A stretch of DNA of 64,000 nt, from positions 2,237,001-2,301,000 of the forward strand of contig NZ_JACHNC010000001.1 in the NCBI RefSeq assembly GCF_014205215.1. Direction: 5' to 3'. Source of the stretch: Actinoplanes lobatus (GTDB taxonomy: Bacteria > Actinomycetota > Actinomycetes > Mycobacteriales > Micromonosporaceae). The notes under the pieces are model-generated. The model worked only from the letters and a program-made list of their open reading frames with translations. It did not search any database and was not told the DNA's origin. Both the position numbers and the translations under genes were made by a program. Below are positions 8,460-17,646 of the stretch, one piece after another (the first letter of the stretch is position 1; each line of letters begins with the position of its first letter).

Positions 8460-9184
8460 CAGTAGCCGTTGTTCGCATTGTGGATACCGGAGCTGCCGGC
8501 CGGGTTCCCGCCGGTTTCCACATCCCCGAGGGTGACCGGCCGCCGGTCGGCTTCCTCGGTCGCGTCGACATCGGTCGGGACCGGCACGTTGAGAGTGGCC
8601 GGCGACTCCCACTCGATGTGCGCCGGCTCCGCGTTGGCCTTGCCACCGAAGTCGGCGAGCCAGGCGGCAACCAGGGCGAGATTCTCCCGCCACTGCGACT
8701 CGGGAACGACCGGCAATATGTCGTCCCAGAGCGACAGGAACGTCCCACGAAGCTGGAGCCGGCCGTAGGGGCGAGCCAGGAACCACATGTGCAGGTGCGC
8801 TGAGCCGTCGCCCCACCGATTCACGTGAACCCGTGCGACACCGTCCAACGACCGAATCGCTCGCTCCAGGCGCACGGTCATCACACCGAGCTCCGCTGCC
8901 AGCAGGTTCGGAAGGTCACCGAGATCCAGGTGGGATCGGCATTCCAGGATGAGGACCATCGGCAAACCGGTCGGACGGTCCATGGCGCGAACCCGCCACC
9001 GCTCACTGACCCAGATGTAGGCGTCATCGGACGTGCCGCACGCCACACAATCCGAGGCGTCTTCGCCGCTGCGTGGCGGCTCGATCTCTACCGGTGGTGC
9101 GAGTTTCTTCACCCGCATATCGCCTTCGAAGGGAAATGACGGCCAGCGTGTGAAGTCAGGAAGCGGGGTGGTGTTCTCAGACAC
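8459..9184 (-). CDS. HIT-like / GalT-fold domain protein
   Basis: 241 residues with a GTG start at 9184. A CVACG pair (about residues 46-49) may bind zinc. The centre reads VHVNRWGDGSAHLHMWFLARP, which looks like a histidine-triad motif of the H-x-H type, but the full HxHxH is not complete. The C-terminal 60 residues are acidic, Asn/Gly-ending and probably disordered. The family is likely a nucleotide-binding HIT relative of unknown substrate. It is convergent to the ligase-like gene, and upstream of it begins the large gene-free region. Confidence 0.68.
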   Translation of the reverse strand: MSENTTPLPDFTRWPSFPFEGDMRVKKLAPPVEIEPPRSGEDASDCVACGTSDDAYIWVSERWRVRAMDRPTGLPMVLILECRSHLDLGDLPNLLAAELGVMTVRLERAIRSLDGVARVHVNRWGDGSAHLHMWFLARPYGRLQLRGTFLSLWDDILPVVPESQWRENLALVAAWLADFGGKANAEPAHIEWESPATLNVPVPTDVDATEEADRRPVTLGDVETGGNPAGSSGIHNANNGY

Positions 9185-9354
9185 GTCGTGACCTTAGCCC
9201 AGCGCAGGACGGGCTGTCCCGGGTCAATTTCGCACGACGGGGGGATGTCTTTATACCCACCGGAGCCGGGCACGTGACGTAGACAACGGTGACGCTCCGT
9301 CTCTCCACACAACCGTCCCCAAGTTATCCACAGGAGTTATCCACAGGCACTCCC

Positions 9355-9368
9355 GTTTCACGTGAAAC
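9355..9368. other. parS site
   Basis: Perfect 14-bp GTTTCACGTGAAAC, the actinobacterial ParB-binding palindrome. It is ten bases from a DnaA box. Confidence 0.93.
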
Positions 9369-9432
9369 ACGACGTAGAAGGCTTGCACGCCCTGTGGATA
9401 GACCGGTGGACGACCGACGCGACATCGGCGTC

Positions 9433-9446
9433 GTTTCACGTGAAAC
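9433..9446. other. parS site
   Basis: Perfect GTTTCACGTGAAAC, 78 bp from the previous site, in the same DnaA-box group. Confidence 0.93.
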
Positions 9447-10539
9447 ACCGGTGGCCACACCATCAACAGGTGCAACACACAGCCTGTGGATAGTGGTATC
9501 CACGCATGTCCGTCCCTCATACGGGGGCCGTCGTGAATTCTCACCTTGGTGGCGCCCGCAGGCCCGTGAGCTGCTCCTGAAGGCACGTGCGAAATCGACG
9601 ATCCGGTAGATGGTCATCGAACTGACACCTCGCCGGTCCAGGGCATGCGGCGGGGTCGCTACCCACGTGGCCTTGCACGGCTCATGCCGCAGCGGCTAGG
9701 CCGGCCGCTTGTGTCCAATCAGGACGACCGTTGGGTACCGACCGCCTGTGCATAACTACTAAAGGTAGGGGTTCGATCTCTCAGTGCATCCGGCGTCCAA
9801 GGCAGACGCTGCATCCCGAGCCTGCTTCATGGCACGGTGGCTCTGGGCCGTGGTGTGTTGCCTGGATCCGTCAACGCTCAAGGAGTAGGTACGACGGCTG
9901 CATCTCGATTCACCAACACGACCCTGACTCGGACCCAACTCATCGGTCCGTGCTTGAGCCGGCCCCACTTGCCGACAACTGCCTTCCCAGCGGCGGGGCT
10001 ACCAGCTCAACCGTCGTCGTAGAAATCCTGTGATGGCTGGAGCCATTTCAGGCCCGTCTTGGTAGGACCGTTTCAACACCGTCATAGCCACATGGGCAAC
10101 GACAGCCCATGGGTGCTGTCCTCCCCTGCCTGTCGTTGCGGCGGCAGAGACGTCACCGTTCAGGACCGGGATCGCCCTAAGGCGATCAGCGGCATCGTCA
10201 CCGGGGTAGGCCTCGCGTGTGAGACTCGCTCGTTCGGAGATGAGGGCCGTCCCCACTTGGACGGCGTCTGACATCGGTTGGTAGGTGCTCTACCCGCTCT
10301 GAGCCTGAATTCCTTCAGGCGACATCGTGGGCAATGCTGATGGCCGATCCAAGCTCGAACGTCCTACGGCAACCGCGGCGAGGCCAGCGACCAGGCCAAG
10401 CGGTACAGCAGTAGCGATTCGGTGAGCCCGTCCACTGGTTGCTGAAATCAGCGTTGCCGCAATGGCGAAGGCCAACCCCACCGACAGCCAGCCGTCGAAG
10501 CGTCCCCCGTCCGAGACGGTGCCGCACTACAGAACGCCG

Positions 10540-10880
10540 GAGCTCCCGGCGTTCTCCGCCAAGTCCTGCCGCGGTCCCACCACACCCGCATTCGGCACTC
10601 GGCCGCCCGTCCCAAAATCCCGTCCTTCTCTGCTCTACTCCGCTCTCTCTGTCCTTCGCCCAGCCCTGCTCTGTGCTCTCCCCGCCCTTTGCACTCCTCT
10701 GCTCGCCCCACTCTCGTTCCCCTTCCCATCCCTGGCCGTCCGCGCTTCACCGTCCGCGCTCTGCATCTACTTCCCGCCAGCCATTTCCGTCGGCCATACG
10801 CTTCCCATCGGCCACCCCCGTCGGCCATTTCCCGCCACCCACATCCCGGCAACCCACATCCCGCCGACCGCTTCTCGGCC
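10540..10880. other. Polypyrimidine-biased tract
   Basis: The top strand is strongly C/T-rich. In 10621-10740 I count 22 purines in 120 bases. Short runs such as CTCTACTCCGCTCTCTCTGT and variations on CGGCCA/CCCGCC recur. No gene is evident; a long frame crosses it but encodes low-complexity Ser/Pro/Arg only. Confidence 0.7.
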
Positions 10881-11127
10881 GTCCACCCCCATCGCCTGTG
10901 CTACCGGCGATGTACTCCGTACCGCCCCTGTACCGCTTCCGTCCTTCGCTGTCCGTTCCTAGCTCTCGTCGTGCGTCGTGCGCCGTGTTCGCACTCCGGG
11001 GTCTCGCTCGAACGACTCGACAGCCGACAAGACCGCTCTTGCCTCCTCACACGGCAACCTCTCCTGAGTTGCGGCACTGTGAGTCGACGGCGAATAGTCA
11101 GTGGCGGCCATTCGTCATCCCAGGCGA

Positions 11128-11152
11128 GGGTCACGTCCACCGAAGTGGTGTA
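11128..11152 (+). repeat. Left terminal inverted repeat of the IS
   Basis: Pairs with 12513-12537 at 20 of 25 positions; mismatches lie in the middle. Confidence 0.85.
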
Positions 11153-11233
11153 TGACTCGGACTTCCCGGGACGAAAGAGGCGGCCACCGCAGATCCTTCG
11201 GATTGCTTGAAGATCACGAAGGAGAGACCTGCG

Positions 11234-12478
11234 ATGGCCGCAACAGAGAGTTTGAACGTCGCTGACCTGCTGGGCCAGCACCTGGAATCGGCGAGCCCTG
11301 ATGTACTGCGGGCGATGGTGAAAACCTTCGCTGACGCGTTGATGTCCGCCGAGGCCGTGGCTCTCTGCGGCGCCGGCTACGGCGAACGCAGTGCCGAGCG
11401 GGCCAACTCGCGCAACGGTTACCGGCAGCGCGAGTGGGACACCCGGGCCGGCACGATCGAGCTGGCGATCCCGAAGCTGCGTTCCGGTTCGTACTTCCCG
11501 GACTGGCTGCTGCAACACCGGCGCCGGGCCGAGCAGGCCCTGGTCAGCGTGGTCGCGACGTCGTACCTGCTCGGGGTGTCGACGCGGCGGATGGAGAAGC
11601 TGGTCGAGCAACTCGGCGTGAAGCAGCTGTCGAAGTCGCAGGTGTCGGAGATGGCCCGGCATCTCGACGCCCAGGTCGAGGCGTTCCGCAACCGGCCGCT
11701 GGACGCCGGCCCGTACACGTTCGTCTGGACCGACGCCCTGGTCATCAAGGTCCGCGAACACGGCCGCACGGTCAACGTGCACGCCCTAGTCGCGGTCGGC
11801 GTCAACGCCGACGGCGGCCGCGAGGTCCTCGGCCTCGACGTCGCGTCCGACGAGGACGGCGCCGGCTGGCTCGCCTTCCTACGCAGCCTGACCGCCCGCG
11901 GACTGTCCGGCGTCCGCCTGATCATCTCCGACGCCCACCGCGGCCTCGTCGGCGCGATCGGCGCCGCGCTGCCCGGCGCCCAGTGGCAGCGCTGTCGCAC
12001 CCACTACCTGCGCAACCTCTTGTCACGCGTCCCGAAGAGTGCGCAGCCGTGGGTGGCCACCCTGGTCCGCACCATCTTCGACCAACCCGACGCCATCGCC
12101 GTCAGCCAGCAGTTCGACCGCGTCCTCGGCACCATCGCCGAGAAGTTCCCGGCCGCGGCCGAACACCTCGACGACGCCCGCGCCGACCTGCTCGCGTTCA
12201 CCGCGTTCCCGCGGGAGCTGTGGCGTCAGATCTGGTCGAACAACCCGCAGGAACGGCTGAACAAGGAGATCCGCCGCCGCACCGACGTCGTCGGGATCTT
12301 CCCCAACCGCGACGCGATCATCCGGCTCGTCGGCGCGGTCCTGGCCGAACAGACCGACGAATGGGTCGAAGGCCGCCGCTACATGGGCCTGGAGATCCTC
12401 GGCAAAGCACGGCTGACCAGTATCAATACCGACGGACACGACAACGAAATCATCGAAACGACCGCAATCGCCGCATAA
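11234..12478 (+). CDS. IS256-family transposase (DDE/mutator type)
   Basis: 414 residues from ATG 11234, after AAGGAGAG. A TTG nine codons upstream is in frame but less likely. It shows the IS256 pattern. An N-terminal domain includes YGERSAERANSRNGYRQREWDTRAGTIELAIPKLR-type sequence. The catalytic domain has FVWTDALVIKVRE (first Asp), LIISDAHRGLVGAIGAALPG (second Asp) and QRCRTHYLRNLL. NNPQERLNKEIRRRTDVVGIFPN carries the likely third acidic residue. Length is normal for the family and no frameshift is seen. It cuts and pastes the surrounding IS. Confidence 0.95.
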   Translation: MAATESLNVADLLGQHLESASPDVLRAMVKTFADALMSAEAVALCGAGYGERSAERANSRNGYRQREWDTRAGTIELAIPKLRSGSYFPDWLLQHRRRAEQALVSVVATSYLLGVSTRRMEKLVEQLGVKQLSKSQVSEMARHLDAQVEAFRNRPLDAGPYTFVWTDALVIKVREHGRTVNVHALVAVGVNADGGREVLGLDVASDEDGAGWLAFLRSLTARGLSGVRLIISDAHRGLVGAIGAALPGAQWQRCRTHYLRNLLSRVPKSAQPWVATLVRTIFDQPDAIAVSQQFDRVLGTIAEKFPAAAEHLDDARADLLAFTAFPRELWRQIWSNNPQERLNKEIRRRTDVVGIFPNRDAIIRLVGAVLAEQTDEWVEGRRYMGLEILGKARLTSINTDGHDNEIIETTAIAA

Positions 12479-12512
12479 GATCAACACACACGGATCAGCG
12501 CTGGCCGCCTCT

Positions 12513-12537
12513 TACACCACGCCAGCGGACGTGACCC
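12513..12537 (-). repeat. Right terminal inverted repeat of the IS
   Basis: Reverse complement begins GGGTCACGTCC and ends GTGGTGTA, matching the left end. It is followed by AGGCGA, also found left of the element. Confidence 0.85.
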
Positions 12538-13251
12538 AGGCGAGCGACCTCGCGTTGGTCGGGCTGAACCCGAATCCGCACAACAGCGCATACCCGGCCT
12601 TTGAGCACACCCGAGCCGAGCAAGGTTGGCTCGACGACGCCCTACCAGCGATATGTGACAGCAGGCAGATCGTCACCTCACGGAGAACCGATCACACGCG
12701 GCCACCAATAGCCACATGATCCTCGTTGATCAGCGTCGGATCAGCCCGCTGAACAGAGGCATCCTGGCGCGATGCCCGCATGCACATACCCGTCCCTGCC
12801 CAGGACTGTGATCAACGACGAGGCGGGGATCCGCAGCTCCGGGACTGACCACTTAAAGGTCGAGTCATCGGCTCACAAAGCAAGTCGTGCGAACTCCGGC
12901 AAGTACGACGCCAGACGCAGACCTTCAGTCCCCCCCCCCAGGACTCTCGCATCCCCTGCCTTTCGATCACCGCTCTGTCGAGGTGGGGTATCGAGAACCG
13001 GACGGCCAGCCGCCCTCACGCCCTTGCGATCGTCGACTACGGAATCCTGGCCGGCATCACGGCGAGCCCGCCTCGACTTCTACTGCAGCTGGTTCTCCAG
13101 CTGCCGGCCGCCTCCGCTTCTCCCGAGTCACAAACCCACCGCGGAAAGCCGGCCGCCGCGAACGGCGCGGTCAACACGAGCGACCCGACCGGCACGGATG
13201 ACACGGACCGGCACGGGCACCACAGGCGGCATGGGCGGCACAGACCGACGC

Positions 13252-13341
13252 GGGCGGCACGGGCGGCACGGGCGGCACGGGCGGCACGGGCGGCACGGGC
13301 GGCACGGGCGGCACGGGCGGCACGGGCGGCACGGGCAGCAC
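13252..13341. repeat. Tandem array of a 9-bp unit
   Basis: Nine perfect copies of GGGCGGCAC (13252-13332) and one altered copy, GGGCAGCAC (13333-13341). Read in frame it would give Gly-Arg-His or Cys-Arg-Pro repeats, but no gene around it is convincing. Confidence 0.95.
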
Positions 13342-13923
13342 GGGGCCGCGGACAACACGACCAACGCAAGCAACACTGGCGACGAGCCAGCATCCACGGT
13401 TTACCTGGACCACCCGGAATGGCAGGCGCGACCCTCCCCCCAGGCCGTAGCAAGTGTTCCCCCAGAACCTCAACCAGGGCAGCCACCCGCACCGCAACAA
13501 GGGTCCGCCGCGCACCGAAACACGATCTCTCGGCAGCCAAACCGCATCCACAACCCCGGTCCGGTCATTCTCGGCCGGAACAGCCAATGCTGCCCAGCCT
13601 GTCACGACCCTCAACAGAGGCGACCACGCCGCCGGATGGCATGTTGTGCTTCCTCGCCGGTGTGCCCATCACCCTGATCCGCTGGCACACCGTGTCGGCG
13701 CCGACCGATCAGGCCCCGGTATACGAGATCCGAGAGCTGATCGGCGGAGTGCCGAGACCTCGACCCCGGACACAGCAGCAATCTGCTCCACATCGGGATA
13801 ACTCCTAAGCCCTCGGCTCACCAACCTCGCCCGGACTGTGCTCTGTCCCGCCGGCTACGACATGCACGGCCGCCTGCCCCGCCACGACAACGACGGCGTC
13901 GATTTCTGACGCGGCCTGTCTGT

Positions 13924-13937
13924 GTTTCACGTGAAAC
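13924..13937. other. parS site
   Basis: Perfect GTTTCACGTGAAAC, about 210 bp before the 7-mer array. Confidence 0.93.
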
Positions 13938-14146
13938 GGCGGGCGCTGCTGAGGCCCACTCGGTACTGGCTGAAGCTCAAAAGGCGATCACTCTTCGACG
14001 TGGTGGCCCAGAACGCCACAGCCTCGCCAGGTACGGCGACGATGGCCAGCATCTGGCGCATTTGCAATCTCAGCCGATCGCCTACTTAGGCAGCCGAGTC
14101 CGGCGTCTTGCACCGATCCACAATCACAAGAAGCCAAGAGGACGCG

Positions 14147-14349
14147 CCGGGCACCGGGCACCGGGCACCGGGCACCGGGCACCGGGCACCGGGCACCGGG
14201 CACCGGGCACCGGGCACCGGGCACCGGGCACCGGGCACCGGGCACCGGGCACCGGGCACCGGGCACCGGGCACCGGGCACCGGGCACCGGGCACCGGGCA
14301 CCGGGCACCGGGCACCGGGCACCGGGCACCGGGCACCGGGCACCGGGCA
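14147..14349. repeat. Tandem array of 29 perfect 7-bp units
   Basis: CCGGGCA repeated 29 times without a single change over 203 bp. As seven is not a multiple of three, all frames stay open on both strands, giving several overlapping low-complexity frames (APGTGHR- or ARCPVPG-type) that are not genes. parS sites flank it at 13924 and 14371. The perfect array suggests recent slippage growth. Confidence 0.97.
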
Positions 14350-14370
14350 CAACTTCTATCAAGGACTCTG

Positions 14371-14384
14371 GTTTCACGTGAAAC
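14371..14384. other. parS site
   Basis: Perfect GTTTCACGTGAAAC, 21 bases after the end of the 7-mer array. Confidence 0.93.
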
Positions 14385-14828
14385 GGCCACGATTTGATTG
14401 CACCCATCGGGCTCTGTCCTGGCCGGCTCGGCAACATGCTTCAGTCACCAATACTCGGGCTCGCAGCATGTACAACGCCTTGCAGGAACACCTGTCTCGC
14501 GACACTCCAGTGCCGGCAGGCCGAAGGTGGCTAACTGGCGAACGGGATGGACCTAGAAGGAGGGCACGGCCGTGGCTCCACCGCCCTGCTCGACTGTTGG
14601 CACCCATGGCTCCGTTACAGCTCAAGGAAGCCGTTCCATCCGCGCGGGAAGCCGCGCTGAGTACTCCTGCCGTTTGAGCCGCTCCGAATGGGTCGGGCGA
14701 CATCGGCTACTGCCGCTCCTTCCGGCCTGAGTTCCGGCAGCCAACGTGGGCATAGGTTCGCCGCCGAGCTGCGCATCGGACACACCGGCCAACAGCTGCG
14801 TTAGTTGACAGAGGGTTCAGGCGGCGAT

Positions 14829-14842
14829 GTTTCACGTGAAAC
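14829..14842. other. parS site
   Basis: Perfect GTTTCACGTGAAAC in the gene-free region. Confidence 0.93.
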
Positions 14843-15750
14843 GAATCCGTAGGCGGCACACCCCGATCACATGGTTACGCCTGAACAGGGCACCTTCCTT
14901 CAAAGACTGAACGGTCCTGTCCGACCGCGACCGAACAACCCGCTGACGAAACGCGACTTCGGATGTCCATACCTTCGTCGCGGCAAGCCGCTAGGGGCGT
15001 CGAGCAGCAATCTGCGAAAGCAGTACTCAGCGAGTCCGGCAGATCATGCTTCGCTTCGGCTCGCCCTGGCCCGGAACACCGCCCAGCGCTACGCACTTAC
15101 AAACACCTAGCCGCTGGCCGACGTTACGAGGAGCAGCCTCGAGCCCTACAAAACTCAACTGCTGGCCGGGGTCAACAACCTCCACGACAACGGACAAACG
15201 CTGCACCGGCAAAAGCTTCAGGCAAGGATTCGTCGGCAGCTGCTCCATCCGAGACTCAGGCTTGCACTTCTCCAGAGCTGCTTCGCCGTAGAGCGCCGCC
15301 ATCGTCGATCCGGCGGGTCACCGGCTGGATCTACCCGCGTCCGGACACCGTGACCGACGACCGCTCTACTCAGCCCTGCCCCGATCTACGTTCGGCCAAG
15401 CGACAGGTCCGGGACTCCGCCACAATGATGGCCCATTACACGGCGATAGTGGTTTCACCGACTGGACCGCCGTCGCCACCCGGACCACCTGACATCAGCA
15501 CGCCGTCCAGCACCTCACCGCCGGCGCGAGGGGTCACCACCGACCTAACCTTGCGGTGGAACTCAAGTTCCGTCGCAGACACCGTCAACCTGATCGTTCC
15601 GTGAGATCAGTTGATCGAGTCCTGGTCTGCTCGTTCCAGTCGAGCGCTTGGCGAGGGGCGGGAATCTTGCCAGGCGCTGGTCGAGGTGTCATCGTCCCAG
15701 GACCGTTCTCGGGGCAGCTTCGCCGACACGGCAATGCCGATGAGCTTCAA

Positions 15751-15816
15751 GTACTGATGGTGCACGAGCGCCGCCGGCGATCCGGTGGCGGCGAGCGGTG
15801 GACCTTTCCCGACGGC
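15751..15816 (+). pseudogene. Fragment of a Nudix hydrolase gene
   Basis: 66 bases match the intact Nudix gene at 41491-41556 with five differences. The fragment encodes VLMVHERRRRSGGGERWTFP before similarity stops ahead of the catalytic Nudix box. Upstream, the frame reads NADELQ where the intact gene has IVRDGR, so similarity is lost there as well. It is probably a remnant of a duplicated or deleted paralogue. Confidence 0.75.
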
Positions 15817-17587
15817 TGGTCGACCTCGTCCTCTTGACCGGTGGCGCACTGAAAGGCACTTGAGCGAAACGCAGTTGAGCGGTACCCACTGAGGCCGCTC
15901 GCCGTCGGACCACTTGCTTGCCGCATGGCTGGCAAACGGACTTGCGCAAGCCCGGCTAGGGCTTCGGGATGTGCTGGTACCCGATCGAACGCGTCACGGC
16001 ACTTGCCTATCAGTCACGGCGGGGAACCAGAACCTGTCAGTCGAGCACCAGCCTCGCATGAGGTTCCAGGCGGTGCCTCACATAAATCGGGCCGTCGACG
16101 CTGGGCCCGTCCGGTGCGAGGTGAACTCGATGATCTGCTCCACGGGCAGCTCCGTGCAAGGTGCTCGGGTACGCCGCAAATCTCCGGAGATCGTCAAGGC
16201 CACCGAGGAACTGGTGCGCTAGGTACGTTCGTGCTCGCTCGCCGCGGTTGCGTACTGGGACATGAGGTCCAAAAATCGTTGCTTGGCACGGCGGGACCTA
16301 CCGGCACTGTGCCGTAGATCAGGTTCGGCGCAGCGCTGCCGAAGGTACGCCGTTGAACTGCCATGAAACGGTCCGGCTGGGGCGGCAACTCGGCAACGCA
16401 TTACACAAGGAGGCGTTCGACGGCAGCATCGTCGTTGTCGGCCACCACGCATTCGTCGTCGATAACCGGGATGCCGACAGACGTACGCTGACGGCTTTGT
16501 CTTCGCCTCGAGAGCTGTACCGAACTGAAAGCGACCGCCGCCAACGTGCTGTGCCTGGCCATCGGTACGTTCACTGTCGCGTTCCGATGCGGAGGCTTCG
16601 AGGTGTAGGGGTCGCAGCAGGCGCCGGCCCGCCAATGCTGGCATTCTCTCGAAACGGCTAGCTCAGTAGCCCTAGTGCTGCCAGTTTCGTTACCGGCGGC
16701 GCCCAAGGCGACTGCCTCGCGGTTGACGAAGACGCTGCGCACGCTCCGGGCGAATAGCTGGCGTCCTGGTAGGCGCCGGTCAGCGTGGCTCGGGTGAACC
16801 TCGCGTAGTACTGGTTCGGTCGCGGGAACCGGCAATCGAACCAGCCAGCTTTGCAACCCGAACAGGGTCAGCGGTTCCTTGGCGTTGGGTGAGCCCGTTG
16901 AGTAGGCAGACGCATGCTGGCGAGGGGCAACTGTGGGAGTCGCCCGGGATCGGGGTGCCGTGGTGTCGCCGGCAGAAGGACAGACGCGCAGCCGGCGAAC
17001 CCCAACACCACGCCAGCCGAAGTACAGCCAAGGGTCAGGACAGCGCACGAACCACAAGTACTGGCCAGACTGTGTGATCGGTAGCCAGCCCAGAAAGGCC
17101 CTCCCCGATGTCATCGACGATCACACCGGGCTCGGACGGGCATGGCGGAAGTACTGCGCGGACCGGCCAGCGCGCATTGCGAGTCCGAAGCGGGAGTCGC
17201 CCCATTCCTGATGGTGGCCGTCCCGGAGAACCTCCGGATCACGTTCAAGCGGCTCTCGACCGAGCTGGTCGCTACGGAGCCGAGACGAGGGGCCATCAGG
17301 TGAGGCGCGCTCAAAAGTCGATCAGCCCGCCTGGGACCGGGGGAGCTCATGGCAGCTGACGTCGAAAGCCGGTCGAGGTTGCTTTCAACCGTGCGTCTCC
17401 ACGCGACCAACGCCACGGCCACTTAATAGGGCATACAAGAACTTCAACATGAATCATTTTGAAGCTTCCATAAACCAGATTAGGAACAAAAACGGACTTT
17501 TAGCCTCGTCGGAATGCGGCCATCACCGACTTTGCCCGCGCCGCGAAATCTCAGGAGAATCCGTCTGACAGAACCGAATCAAGCCTC

Positions 17588-17629
17588 GAACAGAGAGGGC
17601 GCGTGATCACTCACGCGCCCTCTCTGTTC
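17588..17629 (-). terminator. Terminator of the parAB transcript
   Basis: Perfect 19-bp stem (17588-17606 with 17611-17629) and a TCAC loop, 17 bases beyond the parB stop. No T-run follows on the minus strand. The stem is long enough to stop transcription from either side. Confidence 0.85.
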
Positions 17630-17646
17630 GACTCACCGAGAAAGTC

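Larger units (their letters stand above)
9324..9502. promoter_or_regulatory. Outlying DnaA-box group interleaved with parS
   Basis: Two perfect TTATCCACA boxes (9324-9332, 9337-9345) lie four bases apart. Reversed TGTGGATAG boxes are at 9393-9401 and 9485-9493, and a GTATCCAC is next to the last. Two parS sites lie between them. The cluster is 15-18 kb from oriC and may titrate DnaA or mark a second DnaA/ParB contact site. Confidence 0.6.
9185..11127. other. Gene-free region left of the IS element
   Basis: About 1.9 kb in which I find no convincing gene; frames are short, on both strands, and lack ribosome sites. It holds two perfect parS sites (9355, 9433) within a small group of DnaA boxes (9324-9502). 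From about 10540 to 10880 it has a marked pyrimidine-rich top strand. The rest has no recognisable RNA gene. Codon-position GC pattern is absent by eye. Confidence 0.65.
11128..12537 (+). mobile_element. Intact IS256-family insertion sequence
   Basis: About 1.41 kb. The ends are imperfect inverted repeats of 25 bp: left 11128-11152 begins GGGTCACGTCC and ends GTGGTGTA; right 12513-12537 is its reverse complement at 20 of 25 positions. Outside, AGGCGA flanks both ends (11122-11127, 12538-12543). The match extends to CCCAGGCGA if the last three bases of the right repeat are counted, which would be a 9-bp target duplication typical of the family. A single full-length transposase gene lies inside, so insertion is probably recent and the element may be active. 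Confidence 0.88.
12538..17587. other. Gene-free, repeat-bearing region right of the IS
   Basis: About 5 kb with no intact gene I can support. It holds a 9-mer array (13252-13341), parS sites at 13924, 14371 and 14829, a 29-copy 7-mer array (14147-14349), a Nudix gene fragment (15751-15816) and an AT-rich patch at about 17425-17520. A possible coding relic ends at 13909 (reading LTNLARTVLCPAGYDMHGRL and ten further residues before a stop). Many open frames exist only because GC is high; they lack ribosome sites, overlap one another on both strands and have no recognisable domains. Confidence 0.65.

Noticed and set aside
8099..8803. 234-codon plus-strand frame over the palindromic array
   Set aside because: Translation of the repeat, then antisense to the HIT-like gene.
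9760..9800. tRNA-like T arm (GGGGTTCGATCTCT)
   Set aside because: No acceptor, D or anticodon stems can be built around it.
10439..11155. 238-codon frame across the polypyrimidine tract
   Set aside because: Ser/Pro/Arg-rich translation of C/T-rich DNA; it runs into the left end of the IS and has no start signal.
12772..13677. 301-codon plus-strand frame through the 9-mer array
   Set aside because: Arg/Pro/Gly-rich low complexity, no domain, overlapped by equally long frames on the other strand.
14147..14349. CRISPR array
   Set aside because: Units are seven bases with no spacers and no cas genes are near.
14062..14677. Long frames on both strands through the 7-mer array
   Set aside because: They exist because a 7-bp repeat without stops is open in all frames; composition is pure repeat and there is no ribosome site.
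16401..17114. 237-codon minus-strand frame
   Set aside because: No domain, no ribosome site, no coding-like composition.
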